This document shows, one piece after another, positions 7,843-15,960 of a stretch of 42,694 nt of DNA; within the stretch, counting starts at the first letter, position 1; the number at the start of each line of letters is the position of its first letter. The DNA lies in NCBI GenBank assembly GCA_031732795.1, contig JAVMKC010000016.1, forward strand, positions 1-42,694, in the 5' to 3' direction. The notes under the pieces are model-generated. The model made no database searches, was not told the DNA's origin, and was given only the letters and a program-made list of their open reading frames with translations. A program made the position numbers and the translations under genes. This stretch comes from Accumulibacter sp031732795. GTDB lineage: Bacteria; Pseudomonadota; Gammaproteobacteria; Burkholderiales; Rhodocyclaceae.

Positions 7843-7983
7843 AGCCGAAACCTTGCGCGTCCAAACGCGACGACCCGAATCGACGGCTTCGCTGATCCTC
7901 CGCCAACGTGCCGCGGAGTCAACGATCACCGCGCAAAGATCAGTCACCAACGATCACCTTGCTTCCACTGGACGGACCTGACG

Positions 7984-9000
7984 ATGAATCTGATTTGGCA
8001 GGAGTTTCTCAGCGCCGCCGGCGCCCGCTTCGATCAGCAACGGCTGGTCGATTTCGGCGATGCCGCCGCAGAACGGTTGGCCGGGCGCGACGCGACGGTC
8101 GTCGCCCCCTTGAGCCATCTCGGACTGATCGAAGTGGCCGGCGAAGAGGCGACGACCTTTCTGCACAACCAGTTGACCAGCGATGTCAAACACTTGCCTG
8201 AGGACAGCGCCCAGCACTCCGCCTGGTGTTCGGCCAAGGGACGGATGGTCGCCAGTTTTCTGCTGTTCCGGGAGTCCGATCGTCTGCAATTGCAACTCGC
8301 CGCCGCGCTGGTCCCGGCGATCGTGCGCCGTTTGCGGATGTACGTTCTGCGCAGCCAGGTAACGGTCACCGACCAGTCGGCTGAGCGCTGCTTGCTCGGC
8401 CTGACCGGCCCGCAGGCCGAACAAACGCTGGCGGACGCTGGATTGCCGACACCCCGCGCAAATCTGACCACCGCCGCTTTCGCCGACGGAGTGGTGATCC
8501 GCCTCGACGATCGGCGCTTCGAAATCGTCGTCGCGGCGGCAGCGGTGGCTCAACTCTGGCAGGCGTTGACTCGATTCGCCCGGCCAGTCGGCAGTCCGGT
8601 GTGGGAATGGCTGGAAATCCGCGCCGGAATTCCATTGATCGACGAACGGACCCAGGAACTGTTCGTGCCGCAGATGGCCCACTTCGAGCGTATCGGCGGC
8701 GTCAGTTTCCATAAAGGCTGCTATCCCGGCCAGGAAGTGGTCGCCCGCACCCAATACCTGGGCAAAGTGAAACGGCATCTCTATGCCCTGCATGTGCCGG
8801 CTCCCGCCGCCGCCGGCGACGCGGTGTTTTCACGGGCCAGTCCGGAGCACGCTTGCGGGACCATTGCCAACGCCGCGCCGTCTCCACAAGGCGGCTACGA
8901 GGCGCTGGCGGTGCTGCAGGAAAGCCACGCCGCCGATGAATTGCGCCTGGGTCGCCCCGACGGTCCGCCGGTCACCTCGATCCTGCCGCTCGGCGATTAG
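7984..9000 (+). CDS. ygfZ: Folate-binding Fe-S cluster protein YgfZ
   Basis: A 338-residue GcvT-like protein. The YgfZ signature KGCYPGQE occurs at residues 244-251, with the conserved functional Cys at 246, followed by VVARTQYLGKVKRHL. The family uses tetrahydrofolate to help maintain a subset of Fe-S enzymes such as MiaB. The start MNLIWQEF (7984) fits homolog length; the frame is open upstream to 7735 but that part overlaps the mltG start and looks non-coding. Confidence 0.93.
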   Translation: MNLIWQEFLSAAGARFDQQRLVDFGDAAAERLAGRDATVVAPLSHLGLIEVAGEEATTFLHNQLTSDVKHLPEDSAQHSAWCSAKGRMVASFLLFRESDRLQLQLAAALVPAIVRRLRMYVLRSQVTVTDQSAERCLLGLTGPQAEQTLADAGLPTPRANLTTAAFADGVVIRLDDRRFEIVVAAAAVAQLWQALTRFARPVGSPVWEWLEIRAGIPLIDERTQELFVPQMAHFERIGGVSFHKGCYPGQEVVARTQYLGKVKRHLYALHVPAPAAAGDAVFSRASPEHACGTIANAAPSPQGGYEALAVLQESHAADELRLGRPDGPPVTSILPLGD

Positions 9001-9026
9001 CCTCGCGCTCATCCGCCACCGCCCGC

Positions 9027-9812
9027 ATGTGCCTGATCGTCCTGGCCTGGCAAGCGCACGCCGACTATCCGCTGGTGGTGGCCGCCAATCGCGATGAATT
9101 CTTCGCCCGTCCGTCCCTGGCCGCCGCCTTCTGGCCCGACGCCCCGCAGGTGCTGGCCGGACGCGACCTCGAAGCAGGCGGCACATGGCTGGGAATCAGC
9201 CGCCAGCAACGCTTCGCCGCGTTGACCAACTACCGCGAAGGCGGCACCGCGCAACAGGCCGCAGCCCGTTCGCGCGGCGCGCTGAGCGCCGATTTTCTGA
9301 GCGGAAAACAATCACCGGTTGACTATCTGGCGCAAGTCGCCGCCGACAGCGAACAGTACAACGGCTTCAATCTCTTCGTTGCTGACCGGCAGCGCCTGGG
9401 GTACTACTCGAATCGCGGCGACCGGCAGATACGCTGGCTGAGCCCGGGAATTTACGGACTTTCCAATCATCTGCTCGACACGCCATGGCCCAAGCTGACC
9501 AGCGCCAAAAACGCTTTCGCCGACGCACTCGGCGAATTACCGGCCACGGCGCCGTTCTTCGATCTCCTGGCCGACCGGGAAATCGTCACCGACGGCCGTT
9601 TGCCCGCCACCGGCATCCCGCTGGCCTGGGAACGGATTCTATCGGCGGTTTTCGTGTGGACGCCCGGCTACGGCACCCGCGCGTCCACGCTGCTGCACGT
9701 GCGCCGCGACGGACAAACCACGCTCCGCGAGCGCAGCTTCGACGCCGAAGGACGATTCATGGGCCAGGTCGAAGAGGACTTTCAATCCTCGGTGATGTCG
9801 ACCGGCGTGTAA
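9027..9812 (+). CDS. NRDE/TANGO2-family protein
   Basis: A 261-residue protein starting MCLIVLAWQAH, with the family-naming motif AANRDEFF (NRDE at residues 21-24), then LAGRDLEAGGTWLGI, FAALTNYRE and GLSNHLLDTPWPKL. These are hallmarks of NRDE (PF05742) proteins related to eukaryotic TANGO2. Biochemical role is unsettled (haem and lipid handling have been proposed for relatives). Starting with Met-Cys fits an N-terminal-nucleophile-type protein. It follows ygfZ by 26 bases, and its last 31 bases overlap the convergent L,D-transpeptidase gene. Confidence 0.9.
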   Translation: MCLIVLAWQAHADYPLVVAANRDEFFARPSLAAAFWPDAPQVLAGRDLEAGGTWLGISRQQRFAALTNYREGGTAQQAAARSRGALSADFLSGKQSPVDYLAQVAADSEQYNGFNLFVADRQRLGYYSNRGDRQIRWLSPGIYGLSNHLLDTPWPKLTSAKNAFADALGELPATAPFFDLLADREIVTDGRLPATGIPLAWERILSAVFVWTPGYGTRASTLLHVRRDGQTTLRERSFDAEGRFMGQVEEDFQSSVMSTGV

Positions 9813-10288
9813 GCCGGCACCAGATCATAGAGTTCGATGATCTCGGCGTTGTGCATGCGGACACAGCCGATCGAACCCGGAACACCCATCGGCGCGCTGT
9901 CCGGACTGCCGTGGATATACACGTAGCGGCGCATGGTATCGACCGAACCGAGACGGTTGCGGCCCGGTTCACAGCCCGACAGCCAGAGGATGCGGGTCAG
10001 AATCCAGTCACGGCCAGGAAAACGTTCAGCGAATTCACGGCTATAAACCTCACCGGTCGGCCGGCGACCAACGAAAATGGTATTCGCGGCGCAGCCGCCA
10101 CCGATCTTCGCCCGGATCAGATGCCGGCCGCGCGGGGTGCAGAAACTGCCTTTCAACTCCCCAGCCCCTCTTTTGGCGGTCGACACCGGATAACGGCGCA
10201 AGGGCTGGCCTTGCGCGTCGAACAAGGTCAGGCGCTGTTCAGCCAGTGAGATATGGAGGCGCAGACTCGGCACTTGAAATTTCGACAT
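9782..10288 (-). CDS. L,D-transpeptidase (YkuD domain)
   Basis: A 168-residue protein that is almost entirely a YkuD domain. Catalytic motif: HGSPDSAPMG (His126) followed by GSIGCVRM (Cys142), with the Arg two residues on. The family forms 3-3 peptidoglycan crosslinks or anchors lipoproteins in the periplasm. No signal peptide is visible; the domain starts at once with LRLHISLAEQRLTLFD, so export is not explained by the sequence. Its first 50 bases overlap the tadA 3' end, implying translational coupling. Confidence 0.88.
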   Translation of the reverse strand: MSKFQVPSLRLHISLAEQRLTLFDAQGQPLRRYPVSTAKRGAGELKGSFCTPRGRHLIRAKIGGGCAANTIFVGRRPTGEVYSREFAERFPGRDWILTRILWLSGCEPGRNRLGSVDTMRRYVYIHGSPDSAPMGVPGSIGCVRMHNAEIIELYDLVPAYTPVDITED

Positions 10289-10757
10289 CGACCAATTCCT
10301 TCCCTTTCCTCAGCCGACGCGCGGCAAAGAATTCGCTGAGCAGCTGCCCGCACTCGTCGGCCAGCACACCGCTGACGACGGTGGCGTGATGGTTGAGACG
10401 TTCGACAGCGAACAGATCGACCACGCTGCCATGAACACCGGTTTTCGGATCACGCGCGCCATAAATCACCCGGGCAATCCGGGCCTGCAGAATGGCCCCG
10501 GCGCACATCGCGCAAGGTTCGAGCGTCACGAACAACGCGCACCCCGGCAGACGGTAGTTGTGCAGATTCCGCGCGGCGTCACGCAAGGCGACGATCTCGG
10601 CATGCGCCGTCGGATCGTGTTCGCCGATCGGCGAGTTGAAGCCACGGCCGATGATCTGACCCTCCCTGACCACCACCGCCCCGACCGGCACCTCTCCCAG
10701 ACATTCAGCAGCCCGCGCGAGAGACAAGGCTTCGCGCATGAAATACTCGTCATTCAT
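10239..10757 (-). CDS. tadA: tRNA-specific adenosine deaminase
   Basis: A 172-residue zinc deaminase. HAE at residues 52-54 (zinc His and proton-shuttling Glu) and PCAMCAGAI at 81-89 (two zinc Cys) are those of TadA, followed by RVIYGARDPKTG, characteristic of the tRNA enzyme. It converts A34 to inosine in tRNA-Arg(ACG). It is transcribed ahead of the L,D-transpeptidase with a 50-base overlap. Confidence 0.95.
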   Translation of the reverse strand: MNDEYFMREALSLARAAECLGEVPVGAVVVREGQIIGRGFNSPIGEHDPTAHAEIVALRDAARNLHNYRLPGCALFVTLEPCAMCAGAILQARIARVIYGARDPKTGVHGSVVDLFAVERLNHHATVVSGVLADECGQLLSEFFAARRLRKGKELVDVEISSAESAPPYLTG

Positions 10758-10883
10758 GCGCCGATTTTATCGCAGCCCACTCTTACCGGCGTTCGATCCC
10801 GAGAAATGGCCCCAGCCAATCGAACTGCCAACCCAGTGACATTTCTGCTTCAGTGAGCGATGCAAGTTGCTGGCAGACAGAAG

Positions 10884-11057
10884 CAGAGAAGGAGAAGAAC
10901 GCGCAGTAACCACAGCACCGCATTCAAAGCCAACGCAGCGAACGCTACCGTCAATAGAGACGAAACGCGGGTCGTGTCAGCCCAACGCTTTGACCTTCAC
11001 CCGAAGCAGATCATCCAATGGAAAGGACAATGGCTGGAGAAGACAGCGGACGTGTTT
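10884..11057 (+). pseudogene. IS3-family OrfA transposase N-terminal fragment
   Basis: Codons in this frame read like the helix-turn-helix start of IS3-type OrfA: NHSTAFKANAAN (usually HSAEFKAKVA), then RFDLHPKQIIQWKGQWLEKT (usually YGVHPNQIxxWK). Identity stops abruptly at 11057, where a palindromic element begins. No OrfB or inverted repeats of the IS are seen. This is an old insertion-sequence relic. Confidence 0.6.
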
Positions 11058-11059
11058 TT

Positions 11060-11200
11060 CCTGGTTCCCAAGGTCCACCTTGGGAACCCTGACTGGAAGC
11101 TCCGGCTTCCCTTTCCTCGCTCAATCCGTCGCGCAAGGGAAAGCTGGAAGCCCCGGAGCTTCGAAGAATGAGCTTCCCAGGATGGGCCTTGGGAACCAGG
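11060..11200. mobile_element. Palindromic repeat element with CCTGGTTCCCAAGG ends
   Basis: A 141-base unit bounded by perfect 14-base inverted repeats, CCTGGTTCCCAAGG (11060-11073) and CCTTGGGAACCAGG (11187-11200). Inside are further hairpins: GGTTCCCAAGG facing CCTTGGGAACC, and GGAAGCTCCGGCTTCC, mirrored near the other end. It has no coding capacity. It is a MITE or REP-type hairpin sitting at the cut end of the IS3 relic. Confidence 0.7.
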
Positions 11201-11690
11201 CCAAATGTTGCGGGTCAAGGTAGTGCTTGCCATTGATCACGAGACATATAGGGACAGCGAATGGAGATTTCGCGAAATACATTTGTAAAAATGTATTTAT
11301 ATTATATTTCTACGATCAATCGCCACCAAAACAAGCGCTAACGCTGGCAGCGCGACGATCACACGGCCCGACAGGTCACCACGACACCAGCGACTATCAC
11401 GTTCAACGCGACAGCAAACGACGTGGCGGCATCGCCCAGCCCAGGTTGCGTTCTTCCGAAGCGCAAGGCTGATCGCGCATCAATAACTCGCTCCATGAAC
11501 CCGTTTCATGGCCGTCGTTCAGCCTGGGCTGGTGATATCCAATCCAAGCCTGGCGATTTACTCCCGACATCTCTTGGGACATTGTAAAGTGAGAAATGAT
11601 GGCTTGGTCTTTCTCGATCGGTGGCTGCATGCGGGCTTTGCCGGAACGTTGCCGACAATTTTTTGCTCTTTCGTCTCATGAGGAAATTGG
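11201..11690. other. No gene recognised; AT-rich upstream region of nfeD
   Basis: No convincing gene. 11265-11330 is markedly AT-rich (ATTTCGCGAAATACATTTGT and the following bases) compared with the surroundings and could hold a promoter or be foreign sequence. The nfeD ribosome site GAGGAAAT lies at the end. Confidence 0.45.
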
Positions 11691-12137
11691 ATGTTCACAC
11701 CTGACTGGTGGCAGTGGCTGGCCTTCGGACTGCTGCTGATGACCGCTGAAATGCTGCTCCCGGCCTTGCTGCTGATCTGGATCGGTCTGGCAGCGATGGC
11801 CGTCGGGCTCGTGCTGTTGGCTTTGCCCGAACTGTCGCTCGCCAGCCAGATTTTTCTCTGGGCCGGTCTATCGGTGGCCTTGCTGGGGCTCTGGTTCCGC
11901 TTTCTCAAACCGCGAACGGTGTCTACCGTCGGCAGTTCGGCGACGCATGCCATCGGCGAGGTCGGCGTGCTGATCAACGAACTGACTCCTCACAATCGGG
12001 GGCAGGTCCGCTTCCAGAAACCCTTGCTTGGTGCCGATTGTTGGGAATGCTATGCTGATTCGACGATTGCTGCCGGCGAAAGAGTCCGGGTCGTCGCCAT
12101 CGAAGGGAATTTCGTCAAAGTGGAGCACATCCGATGA
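11691..12137 (+). CDS. NfeD-like membrane protein
   Basis: A 148-residue short NfeD protein: three hydrophobic segments in residues 8-68, then a soluble OB-fold beta domain (ATHAIGEVGVLINELTPHNR, GERVRVVAIEGNFVKVE). Short NfeD proteins pair with SPFH/stomatin proteins encoded next door and act with them in membrane microdomain quality control. The ATG is preceded by GAGGAAAT. The last four bases overlap the band-7 gene, supporting a two-gene operon. Confidence 0.9.
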   Translation: MFTPDWWQWLAFGLLLMTAEMLLPALLLIWIGLAAMAVGLVLLALPELSLASQIFLWAGLSVALLGLWFRFLKPRTVSTVGSSATHAIGEVGVLINELTPHNRGQVRFQKPLLGADCWECYADSTIAAGERVRVVAIEGNFVKVEHIR

Positions 12138-12997
12138 CCGGCATGACCATCCTGTCCATCGCCCTGTTGGTATTCATCATCGTTACCATCGCCTACGGGG
12201 TGCGCATCGTTCCGCAAGGCGAAGAATGGATCGTCCAGCGGCTCGGCAAATACCGCGCCACTCTGCTTCCCGGGTTGCGCTTCATCATTCCGTACATCGA
12301 CACCGTCGCTTACAAGGTGACCACCAAGGACATCATCCTCGATGTGCATGAGCAGGAGGTGATCACCCGCGACAACGCGGTGATCGTGGTCAATGCGATC
12401 GCTTTCATCAAAGTTACCGACCCTGTGAAAGCGGTTTATGGCGTCCAGGATTATGCGGAAGCGATTCGCAACATGATCATGACCACTTTGCGTTCGATCG
12501 TCGGGGAAATGGAACTCGACCAGGCGCTGTCGTCACGGGACATGATCAAGGCTCGGCTCAAGGCAGGTGTCGCTGACGAGGCGCTCGATTGGGGTCTGAC
12601 CGTCAAATCGGTGGAAATCCAGGATATAAAACCGTCGCAATCGATGCAGCGGGCCATGGAAATGCAAGCTTCCGCCGAGCGCGAGCGCAAAGCGATGGTC
12701 ACGCGCGCTGAAGGTGAAAAGCAGGCGATGATCCTGACCGCCGAAGCGCGACTGGAGTCGGCGAAACGGGATGCGCAGGCGCAGGTGACCTTGGCCGAAG
12801 CCTCGGCGCAGGCGATCGGCAAGGTGACCGGCGCTTTTGGCGACAACGAATTGCCGATGCTTTACCTGTTGGGTGAAAAATACATCGCCAGCCTCGCCAA
12901 ACTGGCCGAATCGGGCAACGCCAAAACGGTGCTGTTGCCGGCCGATTTGCAGAACTCGTTACGTGGGCTTTTTCAGCGGAGCAAACCCTGGGAATAG
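12134..12997 (+). CDS. SPFH/band-7 protein (QmcA/paraslipin type)
   Basis: A 287-residue stomatin-like protein. One N-terminal membrane helix (residues 5-23), then the band-7 domain beginning VRIVPQGEEWIVQRLGKY and including LPGLRFIIPYIDTV and RNMIMTTLRSIVGEMELDQ. A charged helical region follows (AMEMQASAERERKAMVTRAE). The family scaffolds membrane microdomains and protease complexes. It pairs with the overlapping nfeD. I leave the symbol empty because QmcA and other stomatin relatives are hard to tell apart here. Confidence 0.92.
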   Translation: MTGMTILSIALLVFIIVTIAYGVRIVPQGEEWIVQRLGKYRATLLPGLRFIIPYIDTVAYKVTTKDIILDVHEQEVITRDNAVIVVNAIAFIKVTDPVKAVYGVQDYAEAIRNMIMTTLRSIVGEMELDQALSSRDMIKARLKAGVADEALDWGLTVKSVEIQDIKPSQSMQRAMEMQASAERERKAMVTRAEGEKQAMILTAEARLESAKRDAQAQVTLAEASAQAIGKVTGAFGDNELPMLYLLGEKYIASLAKLAESGNAKTVLLPADLQNSLRGLFQRSKPWE

Positions 12998-13115
12998 GTC
13001 GGGGAATAGGCGGGTAATAGGTCAACAGGTCGAGTCTGAACCGGCCGCCTTGGTTTCGCTGTTTTGCCAGCTTTGTCAGTGCTTGCAGGATCGCTCCGCT
13101 CCCTGCCCCTCCAAC

Positions 13116-13934
13116 TCAGCCAGCGATCGACGACAGTCGACCAAGCTGCAATCCGCGTGCCGCCAAACGGTCGGCAAACCGCGGGGCACTGAGGACGGTG
13201 TATTCGCGGACCCGCTGCTCACCCAGCGGATCGCCGGCAGTCGCCGACTTCGCCGGATGGCACATCAGCAGATCGCCGTCGTGCGCGGCGTCGAACCAGC
13301 CATCGAGCAAGGCCGCGTACTGTTGCTCGCTGGCGGAGAAATCATAGACCCCGAGCAGGCTGTCGTTCATCCGCCAGCCGCGGGTGCTGACCAGACGGCG
13401 CAAGGCGCGCTCGCCCAAGGTGGCAATGATCGTCGCTTTGAGGGTGTAGCCGGGTCGTACGACACGCGGATTCACTCCGCGCCGAACCCGTGTCGAACGC
13501 AACCAGAGCGCCCGGCCGGGATAACGCCGCCCGATCACCTCGAGCAAAGCGTGACGGATGATCGGCAATTGATGAACATGTTGATGGCCGTCGATGAAGT
13601 GCGGCGGGCCGACGAAATGTTCTTCGAATCGCTGACATTGACGATCGATGGCTTCGATCACCATCTGCCGGTCGAGCCGGCCGAGGTAGCTGCTGACGAT
13701 CAGCCGGGGCAAAGGCAGAAAAAATGTTTCATCGTCGAATCGCTCCGTAAAATTGAGGTGCAGACCGATATCGACCGGCAGCGCCCGCAAGGCCGCTGCG
13801 CGGCTACGCAATTCCGGCGCATCGGCAAGGCAGCTCACCGCGGAAAGGCAACCGCCCGCCGCCAGTTCGACGATACCCTGGTCGACAGCGGCGCTCATTC
13901 CGAAATCATCGGCACAGATGACGAGTCTTTTCAA
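13116..13934 (-). CDS. ChbG/HpnK-family (YdjC-like) deacetylase
   Basis: A 272-residue carbohydrate deacetylase. ICADDFGMS (metal Asp pair) at residues 6-14, GLHLNFTER with metal-ligand His, and DGHQHVHQLP are the family's three signatures. It removes N-acetyl groups from sugars, as ChbG does on chitooligosaccharides and HpnK on a hopanoid intermediate. The start appears to be TTG at 13934 (TTG AAA AGA CTC), because the next Met lies inside the ADDFGMS motif. Divergent from gtrA and close to two glycosyltransferases, it most likely deacetylates a lipid-linked sugar made by this cluster. Confidence 0.88.
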   Translation of the reverse strand: MKRLVICADDFGMSAAVDQGIVELAAGGCLSAVSCLADAPELRSRAAALRALPVDIGLHLNFTERFDDETFFLPLPRLIVSSYLGRLDRQMVIEAIDRQCQRFEEHFVGPPHFIDGHQHVHQLPIIRHALLEVIGRRYPGRALWLRSTRVRRGVNPRVVRPGYTLKATIIATLGERALRRLVSTRGWRMNDSLLGVYDFSASEQQYAALLDGWFDAAHDGDLLMCHPAKSATAGDPLGEQRVREYTVLSAPRFADRLAARGLQLGRLSSIAG

Positions 13935-13997
13935 TTCCGTTCCAGGCCATTCGTCGGATCCAGCGGATATCGCGGATACACTTCGTGAATTTCACCC

Positions 13998-14396
13998 ATG
14001 CGCAAGACACTCCGGCAGATCACCCTGTTCATCCTCGTCGGCTGTGCCGCGGCACTCACCCACTGGTTGACCGCGATCGGCTGCGTTGCGGTCTGGCGAA
14101 TATCGCCGTTATGGGCGAATGTCATCGGTTGGCTGGTGGCTTTCGTGGTTTCGTTCGCCGGCCATTACCGATTGACCTTTCGTGAGTCGACCACCCCGCT
14201 GGCGCTGGCTTGCCGCCGGTTTTTCATCGTTTCGAGCATCGGCTTTGCGATCAATGAGTTGTCCTACGCCTACCTGCTGCACGCGACGGCGATCGCCTAC
14301 GATACGCTGTTGGCGATCATTCTGTTGACCATTGCCGCGCTGACCTTCGTTCTCAGCCGATGGTGGGCGTTCCGGAACAGAGCGGCAGTTTCTTGA
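13998..14396 (+). CDS. GtrA-like membrane protein
   Basis: A 132-residue protein with four hydrophobic helices and the GtrA pattern: RQITLFILVGCAAALTHWLT at the start, WANVIGWLVAFVVSFAGHY, and SRWWAFRN at the C-terminus. GtrA proteins are thought to flip polyprenyl-phosphate-linked sugars across the inner membrane. Its last 44 bases overlap the convergent ArnT-like gene. It logically pairs with the GtrB-like GT2 at 15957-17033. Confidence 0.88.
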   Translation: MRKTLRQITLFILVGCAAALTHWLTAIGCVAVWRISPLWANVIGWLVAFVVSFAGHYRLTFRESTTPLALACRRFFIVSSIGFAINELSYAYLLHATAIAYDTLLAIILLTIAALTFVLSRWWAFRNRAAVS

Positions 14397-15960
14397 GCTC
14401 GGCCGGCGTCAGCCGCCACAAGGTATTTTTGCCAACCGTATGCACGATTGCTTGCCGGGGTAACCAGGACGTGGCCGAGCCCTCTTCCATCCGGCCCCAG
14501 ACCCATATGGCGCCGACAACACCATGGCAGAGCTTTGCCGGCAGCCGTTCGACAAGCAGCAGATGGTCCGCTCGCGTCTCGGGTTCGAACTTTCCGGCAT
14601 CGGCCAATTCCTTACGCCAGTTGTCACGCTGATCGACCTGCGGATCGTTCCAATCCCCCAACACCCATGGTGCATGACGCAAACGGAGATAGAACGGTAG
14701 ATCATAGGGATAGCCGTCGATCAACAGCAATTCATCCACCGCCGGCGAGACCTCGCCGGCCACCGCCTGCGCCAACGTCCGACTCGACGCCCGATTCGGG
14801 CGATCCGAGAGCGCCACGCCGACGATCAACGCCAGACAAATCGACACGGCCGCGGCCAAAGTCAGCGCGTAGCCGCGCCGTGCCGCCGCCGGATTGTTCT
14901 GCCGCCAGAGAAAAAAGCTTTCGCCAATCAGAAAAGCGAAAGGCGGCATCGCCGGCAGAATGTAACCGACCAGTTTCGAACTCGGCAGCGAAAAGAAGAC
15001 CACGATCAGGGCCAACCAGATGAGCATCAAACTGCACACGCCGTCCCGACGCTGCTCGACCGGCGATCTGAGGCGCAGCGGCGGCAGGCTGCGCAACAGC
15101 CACGGCGACCACGGCAAGGCGCAGACCAGGATCACCGGCAGATAAAACCAGACCGGAAACTGGTTATTGAACCCGGTTTCGGCAAAACGTCGGAAATGTT
15201 GATAAACGAAAAAGTAATCATAAAACCCAGGATAACGCTGCTGCATCGACAGAAACCACGGCGCGGCAATGGCCAGAAAAACCGCCACACCCGGCAGTGA
15301 CAGCAACATCCAGATCTCCCGCCACTTTCTGCGCCACAGCAGCCACAGGATGATCACCCCGCCCGGCAGGACCAGTCCGATCAAACCTTTGGCCAGCACG
15401 CCCAGGGCGGCCAAAGCATAGGTACTGAGCAAGGCGATTCGATACGGACGTTGATCCTGCCAACGAAAAACCGTGTCGGCCGCGCACAGAATGGTCGCCG
15501 AGATCAAACCGGCAACCAGCATGTCGAGGTTGGCGAATTGCGCACCGCCGAAGAAAATCGGCTGAGTCACCAGGCAGCCAACGACCAGCGCGGCGAACAA
15601 GGGAGTGCGATAACGACGGAGGAAAACGTAAATTCCGGTCACCGCCAACAATGCGCCGGTGAACGATGCCATGCGCCCGGCCCATTCGTGCGCGCCGAAA
15701 ATCTCCAGACTGAGCGCGGTCAGCCAGTAGAAAAGCGGTGGCTTATGGAAAAAAGGCATCCCGGCCAGACGGGGAACCGACCAATCCCCTGAAGTAATCA
15801 TTTCCCAGGCAATGCCGACGTAGCGCCCTTCATCGGGCAGCATCAACGGTCGCCAAGCGGCCGTGGCCAGCAGCCACACGCTGACCCAGAACAGGAACAT
15901 CCCGCCACCGCCGGCCGCCAGCCGACGGCCGACGCGCAACGGCACCGCAATCACGTTCAA
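14353..15960 (-). CDS. ArnT-like integral membrane glycosyltransferase (GT39/GT83)
   Basis: A 535-residue polytopic protein with about a dozen hydrophobic segments and a C-terminal soluble portion. The N-terminal catalytic loop has LPDEGRYVGIAWEMITSGDW and FHKPPLFYWL, the pattern of ArnT (L-Ara4N transfer to lipid A) and related polyprenyl-phosphate-sugar transferases. The start is TTG at 15960, overlapping the GT2 stop as TTGA; a later ATG (MFLFWVSVW) is an alternative. The lipid A or other acceptor cannot be told from sequence, and no arnA/arnB genes are in the window. Confidence 0.88.
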   Translation of the reverse strand: MNVIAVPLRVGRRLAAGGGGMFLFWVSVWLLATAAWRPLMLPDEGRYVGIAWEMITSGDWSVPRLAGMPFFHKPPLFYWLTALSLEIFGAHEWAGRMASFTGALLAVTGIYVFLRRYRTPLFAALVVGCLVTQPIFFGGAQFANLDMLVAGLISATILCAADTVFRWQDQRPYRIALLSTYALAALGVLAKGLIGLVLPGGVIILWLLWRRKWREIWMLLSLPGVAVFLAIAAPWFLSMQQRYPGFYDYFFVYQHFRRFAETGFNNQFPVWFYLPVILVCALPWSPWLLRSLPPLRLRSPVEQRRDGVCSLMLIWLALIVVFFSLPSSKLVGYILPAMPPFAFLIGESFFLWRQNNPAAARRGYALTLAAAVSICLALIVGVALSDRPNRASSRTLAQAVAGEVSPAVDELLLIDGYPYDLPFYLRLRHAPWVLGDWNDPQVDQRDNWRKELADAGKFEPETRADHLLLVERLPAKLCHGVVGAIWVWGRMEEGSATSWLPRQAIVHTVGKNTLWRLTPAELKKLPLCSGTPTIG

